64,000 nt of DNA from Blepharisma japonicum (GCA_949751835.1 CATKHK010000055.1:62001-126000); one strand, 5' to 3'; positions 1 to 11,244 are shown, counted from the stretch's first letter. A program made the numbers and translations. The notes: generated by a model from the letters alone, not told the origin.

Positions 1-1
1 G

Positions 2-676
2 TCAAATATTTTGGCAGCATTTTCATGCCAATTCGATGATAGCAGCAACTATTGGTATTTATCCAAAGATGATAGCATAGAGTGTTTTGGGACTCGCCAT
101 TCAGTTTATATAATTCTCGCTATTGTTTGCGCTCTTTTGTATTATCCTCTCGCCACTCTGCTATATCCCAATATTCAGTATCAAAATAAAGAGCTTGATC
201 TTAAATACGACACAACCTTTTTGGTCCTCGAATCCCAAGGCAAGCTGCTTATTGCCGGGTTTTCAGCATTTTTTTTGAAATCTAAATATTTATGGCTTCA
301 GCTGACAGTAGTAATTATCGTTTGTGCTATACTTATGGTGATAAATATTATCACAAAACCATGCTTTGTCAGAAGCTTTAACATTTGGAAAGCTGCTGGA
401 TATTTCGTAGCTATATGAAGCTGCTCTTGGGCTTTAGTTAGCATGCAAACTGATCAGCAAGTGCTTGCATTTTCATTTTTAATAGCAGGATATGGAGTGA
501 TTTTGGGAGTCATGATTTATCTTCAAAGTTCTTTATATGGATGTGCAGGATTTAAGAAGCTAAAACATATTAAATCAGTTCTAAAAGGAAGAGAAGTGTA
601 TGATGAGAATGATGGAATTATTAATGCGACAAATAATCAAGGGGAGCCTCAACTTTTTTCAAAAGTGAGTATTTAG
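2..676 (+). CDS. C-terminal part of a multi-spanning membrane protein (5' end outside window)
   Basis: The frame is open from the left edge to TAG at 674-676. It reads through TGA at 416-418 as Trp, giving at least 224 residues. No plausible start is visible, so the 5' end lies outside the window. Hydrophobic stretches suggest at least four membrane segments, one near the start (VYIILAIVCALLYYPLATLL), one around VVIIVCAILMVINI, one around AAGYFVAIWSCSWALV and one around FLIAGYGVILGVMIYL, followed by a short polar tail. The layout (long loops with aromatic residues between helices, short cytosolic end) resembles the C-terminal end of the giant cysteine-rich membrane protein at 51606-56423, so it may be the tail of a similar receptor-like protein. 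The similarity is by eye only and the function is unknown. Confidence 0.7.
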
Positions 677-912
677 CAAAATATTATTATAATTATTAAT
701 TTATTTCACCTATAATTATTTTATATATTTGCTGCACATTGGTAAATTCATATAAATTTTATGAATTTGGTTTAAATTAAATTTATTATCATACCAACTG
801 CAATCATAAAGCAAAAAAATCTAACTTATTAAGTTTAAAATCATAAAGAACCGAGCAGCATGAGCCTAAATCCTATTTCTCTTATTAAAATCTATTCTCA
901 AATCATAATCTC

Positions 913-1266
913 TTAATTAAACTCTCCTTTAACAACAGCTGGGATTTCAATTCTAACATCATAAACTCTTTCTAGCAAGAAATCAATCCCTCTTTGTTTA
1001 TTTGATTGGAACTCTCTTTCAACTGCATTTGCTTTGTCCTTGAACTCTTTCTGCATGCCGCTCATATCATTTCCGAGTCCTTTATTTGCAGCTTCGATGG
1101 CAGCATTATATTCAGCTTCCAAGTCCTTTTTCATTTTTCCTAGTTCCTGTTCAGCATCAAACTTGGCTTCTTTCAGTCTTCTTTCCCTGGCTTCCTGGAC
1201 TGCTCTAATGATTTCATTTGACTGTTGCTCAGCAGCTGTGAGCTCGCTCAAGTATGATTTGTCCAT
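913..1266 (-). CDS. ATP6V1G: V-type proton ATPase subunit G
   Basis: A 117-residue, highly charged, mostly helical protein. Its start (SELTAAEQQSNEIIRAVQEA, then RERRLKEAKFDAEQEL) matches the conserved N-terminal helix of V-ATPase subunit G, part of the peripheral stalk joining V1 to V0 in endolysosomes and contractile-vacuole membranes. The usual family length is about 115-120 residues. The ATG at 1264-1266 is chosen; the open frame reaches 1284 only through a TTG. Stop is TAA. It is divergent with the TPR gene whose ATG is at 1276, leaving 9 bp between the two start codons, so the 5' untranslated regions must be extremely short or overlap the neighbour. Confidence 0.93.
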   Translation of the reverse strand: MDKSYLSELTAAEQQSNEIIRAVQEARERRLKEAKFDAEQELGKMKKDLEAEYNAAIEAANKGLGNDMSGMQKEFKDKANAVEREFQSNKQRGIDFLLERVYDVRIEIPAVVKGEFN

Positions 1267-1275
1267 ATATAAAAT

Positions 1276-2646
1276 ATGATCCAACCGTATTCATTCAATA
1301 CTTTGACTCAAACTAAAATCCTTGAACGACGAGAAAAAGCGCAAACGCTTGCAGAGAATGGGGAAACTGAAAAGTCAATCTTAGAATATAACAGAATAAT
1401 TTTTTTGTCACCAGATAACGCAGATTTCTATATAGAAAGAGCATATCTGTATTTGAAATTATCTGATCTTGCATCAGCAATTGCGAATTTTCGAAAATCA
1501 TTGAAAATAAAGCAAGATGCCGCTATAGAAAAAATTTTAAACCAGCTTTGCTTTGTCAAAGGAATGAGCCTTATAGATGAAGGAAGAGTGCCTGCAGCTA
1601 TGGATTTTTTAGAGCATAATATAAAGAAAGACGAACAATACCACTATTTATGTGCTCTTGGGTACTTAGGATCAGGAGAAAAAATGCTCTCTTTAAAAGA
1701 GTTAGAAAAAGCTATTGAGATTTCTCCAGACTCAGCGGTTGACGCCCTTGTTCTAAAAGGGAAAATTTTGCTGAGTCTAGACCAAAAAGCTGATGGGTAT
1801 GATGCCTTTTGGAAAGCTTTCAATATAAATTCTTCACATCCTGATGTAGTGGAGTTTGTAAATATCATGAAACCTCTAGCACAAGAATGGCACGATAAAG
1901 CAGTTAATGCAATTTTTAAAAAAGAATACAAGCAAGGACTGTATTTCATAGACAAAGGACTATCAATTTATAAAGACTCCCCAAAGCTGTTATTATTAAG
2001 AGCCGCGATCCATCGAATGCAAGAAAATTATGAAGAAGCCCTTGACGATCTAGAAAAGGCCAGTCGGCATATGAATTTTGAAAATATTTCGGACCAGGTC
2101 AGAATACAGATTGCGTTGACTTATAATGATATTGGGAAATCTTTATATCAAGCTCAAAAGTATATAGAAGCGATCACACCCTTTAATGAAGCTATAAACT
2201 TTATGAGCCAGGACTCTGGGCTATTTGTTAATAGAGGAGACTGCTATAGGATGAGAGGAGCCACTGAGACTGCACTGGCTGATTATCATCATGCAATAGA
2301 ACTAGGAGCCAGTCCTGATCAAGTAAACCCTCGCTTGGCTGCACTTCATAACGCAATAGGAAATAATCTTTATGGTAAAGGAGACGCTGCAGGGGCAAAT
2401 ATTGAATATTCAAGAGCGATTGTATACAACCCAGGAGTGGCTCCTTATTATGTGAATAGGTCGAAAACACAAGTTGCATTAAACCAAGCTCGACAAGGCT
2501 ATGAAGACTTGCAAAAAGCTATAGAGCTTGACCCAAATAATGAAGAAGCTCTCAGGCTTCTCTCAAATTATAAAATTTCATCAATTCCTCACAACCTCCC
2601 ACACAACATTCGTAAACTTATGTTTAAACAAAACATGCCAATTTAA
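1276..2646 (+). CDS. Tetratricopeptide-repeat (TPR) protein
   Basis: A 456-residue intronless frame ending in TAA. Successive 34-residue helical repeats run through nearly the whole protein, with the usual A/G at position 8 and A at position 20. Examples are LAENGETEKSILEYNRIIFL, AYLYLKLSDLASAIANFRKS, IGKSLYQAQKYIEAITPFNE and NLYGKGDAAGANIEYSRAI. The last repeat ends ELDPNNEEALRLLSNYK and is followed by a short basic tail. TPR solenoids are protein-binding scaffolds (chaperone co-factors, intraflagellar transport, anaphase complex). The sequence does not single out one family. The start is divergent with and only 9 bp from the V-ATPase G start; the stop is 12 bp from the stop of the convergent downstream gene. 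Confidence 0.9.
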   Translation: MIQPYSFNTLTQTKILERREKAQTLAENGETEKSILEYNRIIFLSPDNADFYIERAYLYLKLSDLASAIANFRKSLKIKQDAAIEKILNQLCFVKGMSLIDEGRVPAAMDFLEHNIKKDEQYHYLCALGYLGSGEKMLSLKELEKAIEISPDSAVDALVLKGKILLSLDQKADGYDAFWKAFNINSSHPDVVEFVNIMKPLAQEWHDKAVNAIFKKEYKQGLYFIDKGLSIYKDSPKLLLLRAAIHRMQENYEEALDDLEKASRHMNFENISDQVRIQIALTYNDIGKSLYQAQKYIEAITPFNEAINFMSQDSGLFVNRGDCYRMRGATETALADYHHAIELGASPDQVNPRLAALHNAIGNNLYGKGDAAGANIEYSRAIVYNPGVAPYYVNRSKTQVALNQARQGYEDLQKAIELDPNNEEALRLLSNYKISSIPHNLPHNIRKLMFKQNMPI

Positions 2647-2658
2647 TTTTATTTAAAA

Positions 2659-3426
2659 TTACTGTGCAAAAATTAAATAAAGGGTGTTATAGCCTGCTAC
2701 CATCCCTGCAAATTGTAAATCTTGTTTTGATATACACATCTCGATTTTCCCTGAAAGCCCAGCTTCGAAGCCAGGCCGATCGAATTCTTGAGGTGGATAT
2801 TCAACAACATAATAAGTAATATCTTGTGGAGTTTGTGAGAGCTCCATAATTAGGATCAATTCTTCTTGATAAATAAAGCAAGCTTTAAATAGGTTTCCCC
2901 TTTCTTCATTGATTGCTCTTTTAAGAGTTTCACTAGAAAGATTTCGACCTATATACTTTACTATGTAGATTGGTAATAATTGTTCATCAATACCATGTCG
3001 GCTATGCAAAATGTGAACAAGTCCTGATTCTTCAATACAGCAGCCTATAAAAGATTGATTTGTATAGATGGGAGATGCTAAGCGGTCTTGTAGACTTTCA
3101 CATCAATCAGATGGACCCGCGCCGGATAATGGAAATCTTGAAAATGAGTAGGTGCCATTGGGAGATTTAAATGTAAAAATATCACTAGGGATTTGACTAA
3201 TCACTATAGAGTTGTCTTGGTTTGTGGGGTGGTTTATAATATAGCTTGGCATTGGGGTTTTGAATTCTTTTTTAAATATTAAGATAAGCCTTGATATAGG
3301 CATAGATTCGGCTTCGACTCGGGCTATTAGAAGCGGCTTCTTTTTCTGGCCTTTTGCTTTTCCAGTGGTAACTTTGTAGCGAGGTTTTTCACGATTCCCA
3401 CAAGGCCAGGACCAATTGCTTCCCAT
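2659..3426 (-). CDS. Hypothetical protein with possible N-myristoylation signal
   Basis: A 255-residue frame read with TGA=Trp, in-frame TGA at about 3100-3102. It is bounded by ATG at 3424-3426 and TAA at 2659-2661. I do not recognise the family. The N-terminus MGSNWS has Gly2 and Ser6, fitting an N-myristoylation site. A basic patch (TTGKAKGQKKKP) follows, then mixed alpha/beta sequence with regular hydrophobic strands, for example EELILIMEL and ITYYVVEY. No membrane segment and no repeat is seen. It is convergent with the TPR gene. Confidence 0.75.
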
Positions 3427-3715
3427 AATTTAAATATGAGAAATCTATACGTTTTAATTAATTATAAATAGACTGAGAACTATATAGCAAAGCTTCAAAG
3501 AACTATTTAATTTATGCAATAATGAGACTTTAAGAAAGAAATAAAAGATTTTCAATTGAAAAAGTAAAAATTAGCAATAAAATTGGTGTAAAATAAGGAG
3601 TCGAATAGAATTATTGTACTGCTTAATCATTGAATATTTTTAGTAATAAAAATACTAATTTCTATCTAGATGAATTGAGTGTCAAAATGGATAGACTATT
3701 TTAGAAAAATAGTGT

Positions 3716-4474
3716 TTAAATAAGCAGTAGTTTATGATTTACTTTTGGGTTCCATTTAAATTTTTTTAATCTCCTAAAAATTTCATATATTTCCATATTG
3801 TCATTTTTCGAGGTTTCCACAAAAGTGATTCCAGCTATCGGCTTCTCTTTATCAATGCATTGGAAATAATAAAACAGAGAAATATCGATGAAAATATGCC
3901 AGGCCCCATGCCATAATCTCAAATAATCACCATTATCATCAAGACCCATATAAAAGCATACCATAGCAATTGCAAAAAAAGCTGTCCCTTTTGCAAAATA
4001 TTTAGAAATAATCCTTGGTTTCCGGATTATTACAACTTTAAAGCAGAATAGCAAAGCAAAAATGACGATAGGAACAACTGTATTTTCAATATGCCAAGGA
4101 TGGTTTGCCTGCATAATAAGTGTTATTCAGAGACCAAAAAACCCAAGAGTTCTATCAATTTTAGTGTCATTTATGCTAATATATCTACCATTTTCATCTT
4201 TTTCAATGTTATCCATCAGATGAATAAAGAGCAAAATCAAGCATAAAATTGATCCTATATTATCTAATTTGTGCCAAGATTGGCGAGATAAATAAAGCTC
4301 TTCAATATTTAAACTATCAATGGCATGATACATAAGAGACGAAGCAAGTGTAAAAAACCCAAGCTGCACTAAAAAAGACCTGCCCCTTTCATATGCAATA
4401 TAAATTGTTGGAAGAGCAAAAAGATTTGTGATTGTAGTCACGAGAAACATTATGCAAAGTTCATAGTTTAGCAT
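3716..4474 (-). CDS. TMEM8/myomaker-type (DUF3522, CREST superfamily) seven-span membrane protein
   Basis: 252 residues, ATG at 4472-4474, TAA at 3716-3718, with TGA at 4127-4129 read as Trp116. About seven hydrophobic helices are visible. The polar residues typical of the CREST hydrolase superfamily (alkaline ceramidases, PAQR receptors, TMEM8/PGAP6, myomaker) are in place. Ser46, His50 and Asp53 form SxxxHxxD in an early helix (SSLMYHAID), an Asp lies in the following helix (KLDNIGSI), and a His-x3-His pair sits late (WHGAWHIFID, about 189 and 193). In these families the residues coordinate zinc and act on lipids or GPI anchors, but substrate cannot be read from sequence. The N-terminal extracellular part of metazoan TMEM8 is absent, as in myomaker. 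Confidence 0.72.
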
Positions 4475-5033
4475 TTATTTGAGAGATATTAGAGAAATAT
4501 GGATATTTTGCCAATGTAAATTTCTGATCAGGTGATTTAGAGAGAATGAAGACCACATTTGAACTTAGTTAAAGAGAAAGCTAGATTCTTATTCCTAATA
4601 ATTTGATATAAATATAGAATATACCTAAATCTTAAAAATTCTCTGAAATTAATTATTTTGTTATTTTTATGATGGTAAATTATTATATGATTAATTATTT
4701 TGATCTAAAAATCAATAATAAAGCAAGCTGTCTTATAATAATTTGCCCTTTTAATTAATTTCTAAATATGATAATATCCAATTTTATCCGTAAGTGCTAA
4801 AATTGTGAATAGGCAGAAGACAAACTTTGTTTTATGAGCAGTAATTGCTTAAAAAAGAGAGATCAGCTAGAGTAACTTAATTTAGAGCATAGTTTTCTAA
4901 AAATGTTAATAAAAAACAGACGTTTAATAGTTAAATTTTTATCTCTTGCTTTAAAAGTAAATATTTATTATATATAAGCATTATTTTATCTACTGCAAAT
5001 CCCTCAAAGCAATATTTTTGGTTTTTTTATAAA
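4475..5033. other. Intergenic, no gene seen
   Basis: AT-rich DNA between the divergent TMEM8-like and HOOK genes. It carries stops in all frames and no recognisable RNA gene or repeat. It presumably holds both promoters. Confidence 0.6.
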
Positions 5034-7409
5034 ATGGACGAAATTGAGAAAAGTTTAGTAATTTGGGTATCCTTTATTTAGATTAATGAAATGAAGCTTT
5101 ACAAACCCTGTAACAATTTTTCCGAGCTTTCAGATGGAGTTTTATTATACGAGCTTATGTCAAAAGTGTAACTTTTATCTAGTTCCCCTGATTATTTTGA
5201 TTTAGACTCCATAACAATTGATGCCCACGACAACTGAGCCTTGAAATTGGCTAATCTCAGAAGGCTCAAAAAAACTATTGACAACTATCTTGATAAAGAA
5301 CTTCACGTTAACCATGAAAAATACGACCAAATTGAATTAGCAACAATTGCTCGGAAATCTGGTGAAGCAGAACTCCTAAAGCTAATGGAGCTTGTAATGT
5401 TTGCAATTTTAAATTGTGAAGGAAAAGAAACTTTCATAAATCCCATCATTAGGCTTGACGAAAAATGTCAAACGAATTTGATGATTTTCATCAAAAACAT
5501 TTTGGGTGACGATGATAGTAATAGTGCTGAAGAAAGCAAAATTTCTTCTAAAGAAATCAATCGATTAAGAGAAGAAAAAGACAGTCTAGTAAAAAAAATT
5601 AGTGCAATGCAAAAAGAGCTATCAGCTTTAAATGAACAAAAATCTAGTATTTTAAGCGAAAGAGATGAGCTCAAAGTAATAAATGTTGGTCTAGAAAATG
5701 AGCTTATAAGAAAATCGGCTTCTTGTGCAATACCAAGCGATTTTTTTGATTTAAAAGCTGAGGAGATAAGAAATAAAGAAAGGGCAGAAAATTTATCATT
5801 TATTAAGTCCGAAATTGATGATGTAAAAAGAGAATACGAAACTGAAATAGCAAAATTAAAAGATGAATTAGACGTTGCGAATTCGAATTTGTGTAAGCTT
5901 GCACAGACAGAAAAAACGCTACAGAGTTATAAAAAGAAAATTGAAAAAAGTTCAGCAATTGTGAAAAAATATACAGATTTAGTAAAACAGCATGAAAATT
6001 TAGAAGGAAGATACAAGCAGCTTCTTGAAGAAAATAATGAGCTAGTAAAGCTAAGGCAAAACATTGTGTTGATTAAAGAACAGTTTAATCGTGAAAAAGA
6101 TAGATCAGAGTCATTAGCTTTTGCTTTAGATAATAAAGAAAAACAACTGAAGCGATTAAATAAAAAAGTTGAAGAATTATCAGAAAAATTGGAATTTGCT
6201 GAATCAAGAGCGCAAGAATGCCAAAATTTGAATGAAATAAATTCAGCAGCCAGTGAAGATTCTTTCATTTTTAGAACAGATACAGAAGATCTAAGATTAG
6301 AACTTTCAAGGGCTGGATCAAGAAAATTCACCACTCTTGGCCAAGAGCAGCTAGATTTGTGCCAACGAGAAAGAATTATTTTTAAAAATAAATACGAAAA
6401 AGCCAAGCAAAAGCGAAGAGAGCTATTAGAATCAACAAAAATGCTGAAAGAAGAATACGACACTCAAAAATACAATGATTCTATATACATTCAAAGGCTA
6501 TTAAAACAAATTGACGCGGTCACCGACCAAATGAAAGTCCTTTCAGAATCAGTCTCGAATTCCCAAAGCTACAAAATCAAAAACGAGCAGCTTTTTTACG
6601 AAATTGAAGGAATGAAAGCCAATAAAGATGCATTAATGCAGGAAGTAAAAAAGCTCCATGAGGAAAAAGATTTAATGTACAAACGATTTATTGAATGCAG
6701 AGAGGAAACCATTAACCTTCAAAGCACAATAAATAAAAATGAATTAAAAATCAAAGAGTTTTTATTAAGTGAAAAACTGCTAAAAGATAAAGTCAGGGAG
6801 CATAGTGAAAAAGAAAAATGGTACACAGAAAGTATTGAGTCTTTGAAAAAGCAAAAAGAAGCTGAAAGTGAAGACTGCAGCTTGAAATTGTTTGATTTAG
6901 AAAGAGAAATAATTACTCTGAAGAGTGAAAATGGAAGCTTGCTGATCAGACTTCATGATAAAGAAGACCGAATCCAAGAAGTTTTAAAAGATAAAACTGA
7001 CACTATTCAGATTTTAGAAGCCCAGCATAGTGAAGCAATTAATAAGCTGAAGAATGATAATGACTGAAAGCAAAACCAAATGGTGAAACAAGCTGAAGAA
7101 GCTATGCTAGAGCTCCAAAATGAAAGGGAGCTACTAATTGCTAAGCTGAAGTATGAAAGAAATAACGGCATGAACGAGTGAAAAAGAATGAACACAATGA
7201 GGGAACAACCATATCCTGAACATGTAGAAGATGTTATGAATTTAAAGAAAAAACTTGAAGAAAAAGAAAAGCAATTAGGAGATTCCCATAAAATGAATAA
7301 AGAACTTAAAAGATGTTGGAAAGAAGCCGCCACACTTCTTAAAGTTGTGTACAAAGAAATGGGCAAAGAGGCCAGAAAACTCAATGCAGTTAGTAAAATT
7401 GAATATTAA
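5034..7409 (+). CDS. HOOK: HOOK-family dynein adaptor, 3 exons
   Basis: Exons are 5034-5066, 5083-aligned part 5082-5167 and 5183-7409. Two 15-nt introns are removed, giving 781 residues. The spliced N-terminus reads as a HOOK domain. It has a helix ending LVIW, the loop ELSDGVLLYELM, the motif SPDYFD and then HDNWALKLANLRRLKKTIDNY, where the Trp is TGA. About residues 1-150 are this calponin-like domain, which binds the light intermediate chain of dynein. The rest is a long heptad-rich coiled coil for dimerisation, dynein/dynactin binding and cargo linkage. TGA codons at 7065 and 7179 are Trp. Metazoan HOOKs are about 720 residues. In other eukaryotes HOOK moves early endosomes. The next gene starts 12 bp after its TAA. 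Confidence 0.88.
5067..5081 (+). other. 15-nt intron 1 of HOOK
   Basis: GTATCCTTTATTTAG, phase 0 after Trp11. Removal joins TGG to ATT and keeps the HOOK domain in frame. Retention would place an in-frame TAG. Adenine at position 10. Confidence 0.85.
5168..5182 (+). other. 15-nt intron 2 of HOOK
   Basis: GTAACTTTTATCTAG splits a Val codon (GT/T). Removal restores the SPDYFD motif. Retention gives an in-frame TAA. Adenine at position 10. Confidence 0.85.
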
Positions 7410-7421
7410 TTTTTTATATTT

Positions 7422-8489
7422 ATGGCATTAGTCTCATTTATAGATATAAGATTTGGCGATCCAGTTTTATGTCTTTCCATGAGTGAACAAGGGATTGCCT
7501 ATGGATCGGCTTTTGGAAGAATCTTATTTCACAATTTTTGAACTGGTAAAGAAATTGTTATTGCTGAGTTTAGTGAAGAATGTATAAGAGGAATTCACAT
7601 TGCAAGAGATAATATCATATATTCAGCAGTTGGGGATTTATATAATTTAGTGACTTTGATGTCTAGTAGCCAATGCACTGCAAGGCTGGCTGTTTCTAAT
7701 GATAACGACCACTCAGTTCATATTTGTCACGATACACAGGTTCTTATGAGAGAAGATTTGGTTTGCCTTGTTACGATTCCTAAAGAATCATCTTCATTTC
7801 TCAATAAAAACTCTATTCATATAACACAAATTTCATCAGAGACTAAACGGAAATTTGAAATTTCTATGCTCCCACCTTTCAGTTCTCCTATAGATTTTGA
7901 TGGGAATCGTATACTTATTTTAGCATTTAGTTCTAATCAAATACGGACCCTTAATATTATTGAAATAAGAAATGAGAAAACAAAACTCAGTGAAATCGCA
8001 AAATTAAAAAGTTCATTTGGCCACATTTCTCATATGAAATTAGTTAATGATTTGATTATTTTGGTGCAAGAAAATAAGCATATAAAAATTTTGGATATAA
8101 CTACAGGGAAAATAAGGCATGATATAGGGTCTAATAAAGCTGATATTGCAGCTCTTACTTATTTGTATGTGAAAGAAACACAAGATGAGTTTCATAGTGG
8201 ACCGTCATATGACCAAATCAATATGGAAGAAAATTTGGTTTTTAGCAAACTTGTGATAGTTACAGTGGATGTGGAAGGGAGTATTTGCATTTGGGATAAT
8301 CAGGGATTAATTGAAAGAAATTATATTAGAGATATAGATGAGATTACTGATGAGTATAAAAATTATGCCTACTTTTCTATGGGATATCCTTATGTTGTTC
8401 ATGTTAGAGTCCCCTATATCGCTTTTTCAACAGATATAGGAATTTTTATTCTAAAATCTGCATATTTTGATAGATCAAAAGCAGATTAA
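7422..8489 (+). CDS. WD40-like beta-propeller protein
   Basis: 355 residues from ATG at 7422 to TAA at 8487-8489, with one in-frame TGA (Trp) in the N-terminal part. The sequence has short beta-strand repeats of the WD40 type: IAYGSAFGRILFHNFW, NIIYSAVGDLYNL, IKILDITTGKIRHDI and GSICIWDNQGLIERNYI. The structural Trp-Asp pair is only partly kept and the propeller looks degenerate. No specific family is recognised. The gene follows HOOK after 12 bp and precedes the PDI-like gene on the same strand. Confidence 0.75.
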
Positions 8490-8581
8490 TGCAGGCTAGC
8501 ATTCTATATGTGATTATCCCAGTGAATTTAAATATTGATACTTTGAAATATTGGTTAAAATCTGTAATTATAAATTTAATT

Positions 8582-9994
8582 ATGGCATTAAAATTTTTGA
8601 TTCTTATTATTTGTGCTTTATTTATACTTGCTTCAGAAGATAATCCTACAATCGCATTAACTGATGAAAACTTCAAGGACAGTTTAAAAATCTATCAAAA
8701 AATGCTAGTGGAATTCTATATAGAAGATATCAAATGTCAAAATTTTCATCCTGAATTTATAAAAGCTGCTAAAAAATTATTTCATTTGTCTCCTTCTTTT
8801 AAACTTGGTGTGTTTAATGCAAGTGACAGTGAAATCGCAGTAGATTATGGAATCACATCATTCCCAACATTAGTTTATTTTATTGGAAAAATTCCAATAG
8901 AATACAGCGGAGATATGAGCTCTGATTCTATCATATTATGAACTAAAAGGCAACTAGGAATTTCAATTTTATATACAAACGAAACTGAAGATTTACTTAA
9001 TAAAATTAAATTAGAAAAAACAGCTGTTGTCTTATTTTCAAGACCCGAAATCCAAATACTGAAATCCTTTGAATATATCGCCCAAAAAATCGAGGAGCCT
9101 GCCTTTTATGTTTCAACTGATTCTGATACTTGGGACTATTTTAATGTTATTCAAAGCCAAGTGATAATATTTAAAGATTTTGGACAAGAGAAAGTGAAGC
9201 TTGATATGGAAGAAACTGATATATTAAAATTTATTAGACTTATTGAATTACACAAACATCCTCCCTTAATTCCTCTCGACAGCTATGCTATTGATTTTAT
9301 ATTAAAAAATAAAAATCAAGCAGCTTTGTTTTTGAGATCAGAAGGTGAAGCTGAAATGTATAAAAGTGAAATTGAAGAATTAGCTCACGAGTATAAAGAT
9401 TTTATTACTTTTATATATGGAGATATTTCTGACTATCCTATATTTTCAGAAATGATAGGGATTAATGAAAAAAATCAGCCAACATTTATGATAATTGATC
9501 CTATGCTTAGCTCACCTAAATACAAAATTGAAAATAAATTCACCATCAACGCATCTAGAATATTGATTGAAGAATTTAAAAATAACTCTGCTATTCCTTA
9601 TTTAAAATCTCAAGAAATACCTGAAAAACCTTATGAAAATAAGCTGAGGATTTTAGTTGGAAAAAATTTTGATGAAATTGTATACGACAAAAGCATGAAT
9701 GTCATTGTAGAATTCATGGCTGAGCAATGCTCTGAATGTAAAGAAGTAGAAAAAGAATATCAAAAACTTGGAGAGATGCTTTTCGAATATGATAGCATAG
9801 TTGTTGCAAAAATAGATACTAATAAAAATGATATTAAAGGTATCATTATAACTGAGTTTCCAACCATAAAATTTTATCCAGCAAATAATAAAACTGGAAT
9901 AGTTTTTAAAGAAGAAAAATCATTTGAAAATTTACTAGCTTTCATACAGTTAAATTCAGATTTAACCATAAAGCCACACACTTCTGATCTATAA
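8582..9994 (+). CDS. Protein disulfide isomerase-like protein (degenerate first active site)
   Basis: 470 residues if started at ATG 8582, the first Met followed by a clear signal peptide (MALKFLILIICALFILASED). An upstream in-frame ATG at 8489 overlaps the previous stop and would bury the signal sequence. TGA at 8939-8941 is Trp. Thioredoxin-like domains lie at both ends. The first has LVEFYIEDIKCQNFHPEF with a single Cys in place of CGHC. The last has VEFMAEQCSECKEVEKEY, a CxxC lacking the usual Trp-Cys-Gly-His context, followed by the cis-Pro strand TEFPTIKFYP. The middle domains lack active sites, as in a-b-b'-a' PDIs. There is no clear KDEL-type ending (TSDL). It is likely an ER chaperone or thiol oxidoreductase with reduced redox activity. 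Confidence 0.8.
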
Positions 9995-10053
9995 AGAAAA
10001 CATTTATTTTCTAATTTAAGAATTATGAATAAAAGATTATTTACTGGGTTATC

Positions 10054-11244
10054 CTATACAGCCTCATACTTTTCAATGTTATATTTGTCCCCATACTTCT
10101 CTAAATGTTTTTTCATCTCTTCTTGTTGTCTTTCAAGCTCAGGTGTTAGTTTATCATATACATTAGAAAACATCACTGTCCATTTCGGGAACTCAACCTG
10201 TTCAGCAACCGTTTTAGCTTTCAAAACTCGTTCTCTTACATCTTTAGCATATTGAGCTGGGTCAAAATCAAGCCACCCAGCCTGCTTCATGAACTTTTCA
10301 GTCCTTAAAATAGGATTATCCACATTCTTATAAAACTCAATTTCATCTTTTGTACGGTATCGGGTAGAGTCATCAGACGTCGAGTGATGGCCAACTCTAT
10401 AAGTCATAAATTCTAATAATACTGGCCCAGGCTTGCTGAGAACTAGTTTTCTTGATTCTTTTACTGCGTTATAAGCTGCAAATACATCATTTCCATCAGC
10501 CCTAATACTTGGCATCCCATATCCAACTCCTCTAGGTGCAATTCCATCACTTGCAAACTGATCTGTTATCGGTGTACTTATAGCATATTTATTGTTCCTG
10601 CATATAAAAAGTGTATGAGCTTTTGTAGTCGCCGCAAAGTTTAACCCTGCATGAGCATCCCCTTCACTGGCTGCCCCTTCACCATAAAAACATGCACATA
10701 TGTTTTTATCCCCTTTAATTTTTAGCCCATATCCCAATCCTGCAGCTTGTGGAATTTGTGTGGCAAGTGGAGAACTGACATGTTGAATTTTTGCAGCATT
10801 GCAGCCATAGTGAACTGGCATTTGTTTTCCTTCCCCTAGGTCTAATTTGTTGCCATACATTTGGTGGCTTGCTAATTGAATATCGAAACCTCTCCAGAAG
10901 AATAAGCCTAGCTCTCTGTATTGTGGACAAATCCAATCATCTTTGTCTAAAGCGGCAGCTGTGCCAGCTTGGAGTCCTTCTTCACCAGTGTTTTGCATGT
11001 AAAAAGAAACCTTGCCTTGGCGCTGGAGATCGTAGAAAACTGTGTCGAATTCTCGCACCTCGACCATTGTCTTATATATGTCCATCAGTAATGACTTAGA
11101 AACAGCGTCAATGTAAGCTTCAGCTCCTTTTAATGGCAAGCCATTCTCATCAATGCAGCGGAATGTCGGAATTTTCAAAGCATTTGCGTCTGTGAATGTA
11201 AGTTTCTGGGAAAAACTAAAGCACCGACGAATATGGCTTAACAT
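10054..11244 (-). CDS. BCKDHA: 2-oxoisovalerate (branched-chain ketoacid) dehydrogenase E1 subunit alpha
   Basis: 396 residues, intronless, ATG to TAG. It starts with a basic, hydroxylated mitochondrial presequence (MLSHIRRCFSFSQK). The thiamine diphosphate/Mg site is intact (GEGAASEGDAHAGLNFAA followed by NNKYAIST). So are YRELGLFFWRGF and the regulatory phosphorylation loop TYRVGHHSTSDDSTRYR, which is characteristic of BCKDH rather than pyruvate dehydrogenase E1-alpha. It decarboxylates branched-chain 2-oxoacids from Leu, Ile and Val in the mitochondrial matrix with E1-beta, E2 and E3. All four Trp codons are TGG. The stop faces the PDI-like gene (59 bp). Confidence 0.96.
   Translation of the reverse strand: MLSHIRRCFSFSQKLTFTDANALKIPTFRCIDENGLPLKGAEAYIDAVSKSLLMDIYKTMVEVREFDTVFYDLQRQGKVSFYMQNTGEEGLQAGTAAALDKDDWICPQYRELGLFFWRGFDIQLASHQMYGNKLDLGEGKQMPVHYGCNAAKIQHVSSPLATQIPQAAGLGYGLKIKGDKNICACFYGEGAASEGDAHAGLNFAATTKAHTLFICRNNKYAISTPITDQFASDGIAPRGVGYGMPSIRADGNDVFAAYNAVKESRKLVLSKPGPVLLEFMTYRVGHHSTSDDSTRYRTKDEIEFYKNVDNPILRTEKFMKQAGWLDFDPAQYAKDVRERVLKAKTVAEQVEFPKWTVMFSNVYDKLTPELERQQEEMKKHLEKYGDKYNIEKYEAV

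Noticed and set aside
8489-8581. Upstream ATG at 8489 as start of the PDI-like protein
   Set aside because: It overlaps the previous gene's stop codon and would put 31 residues before a perfect signal peptide that starts at 8582.
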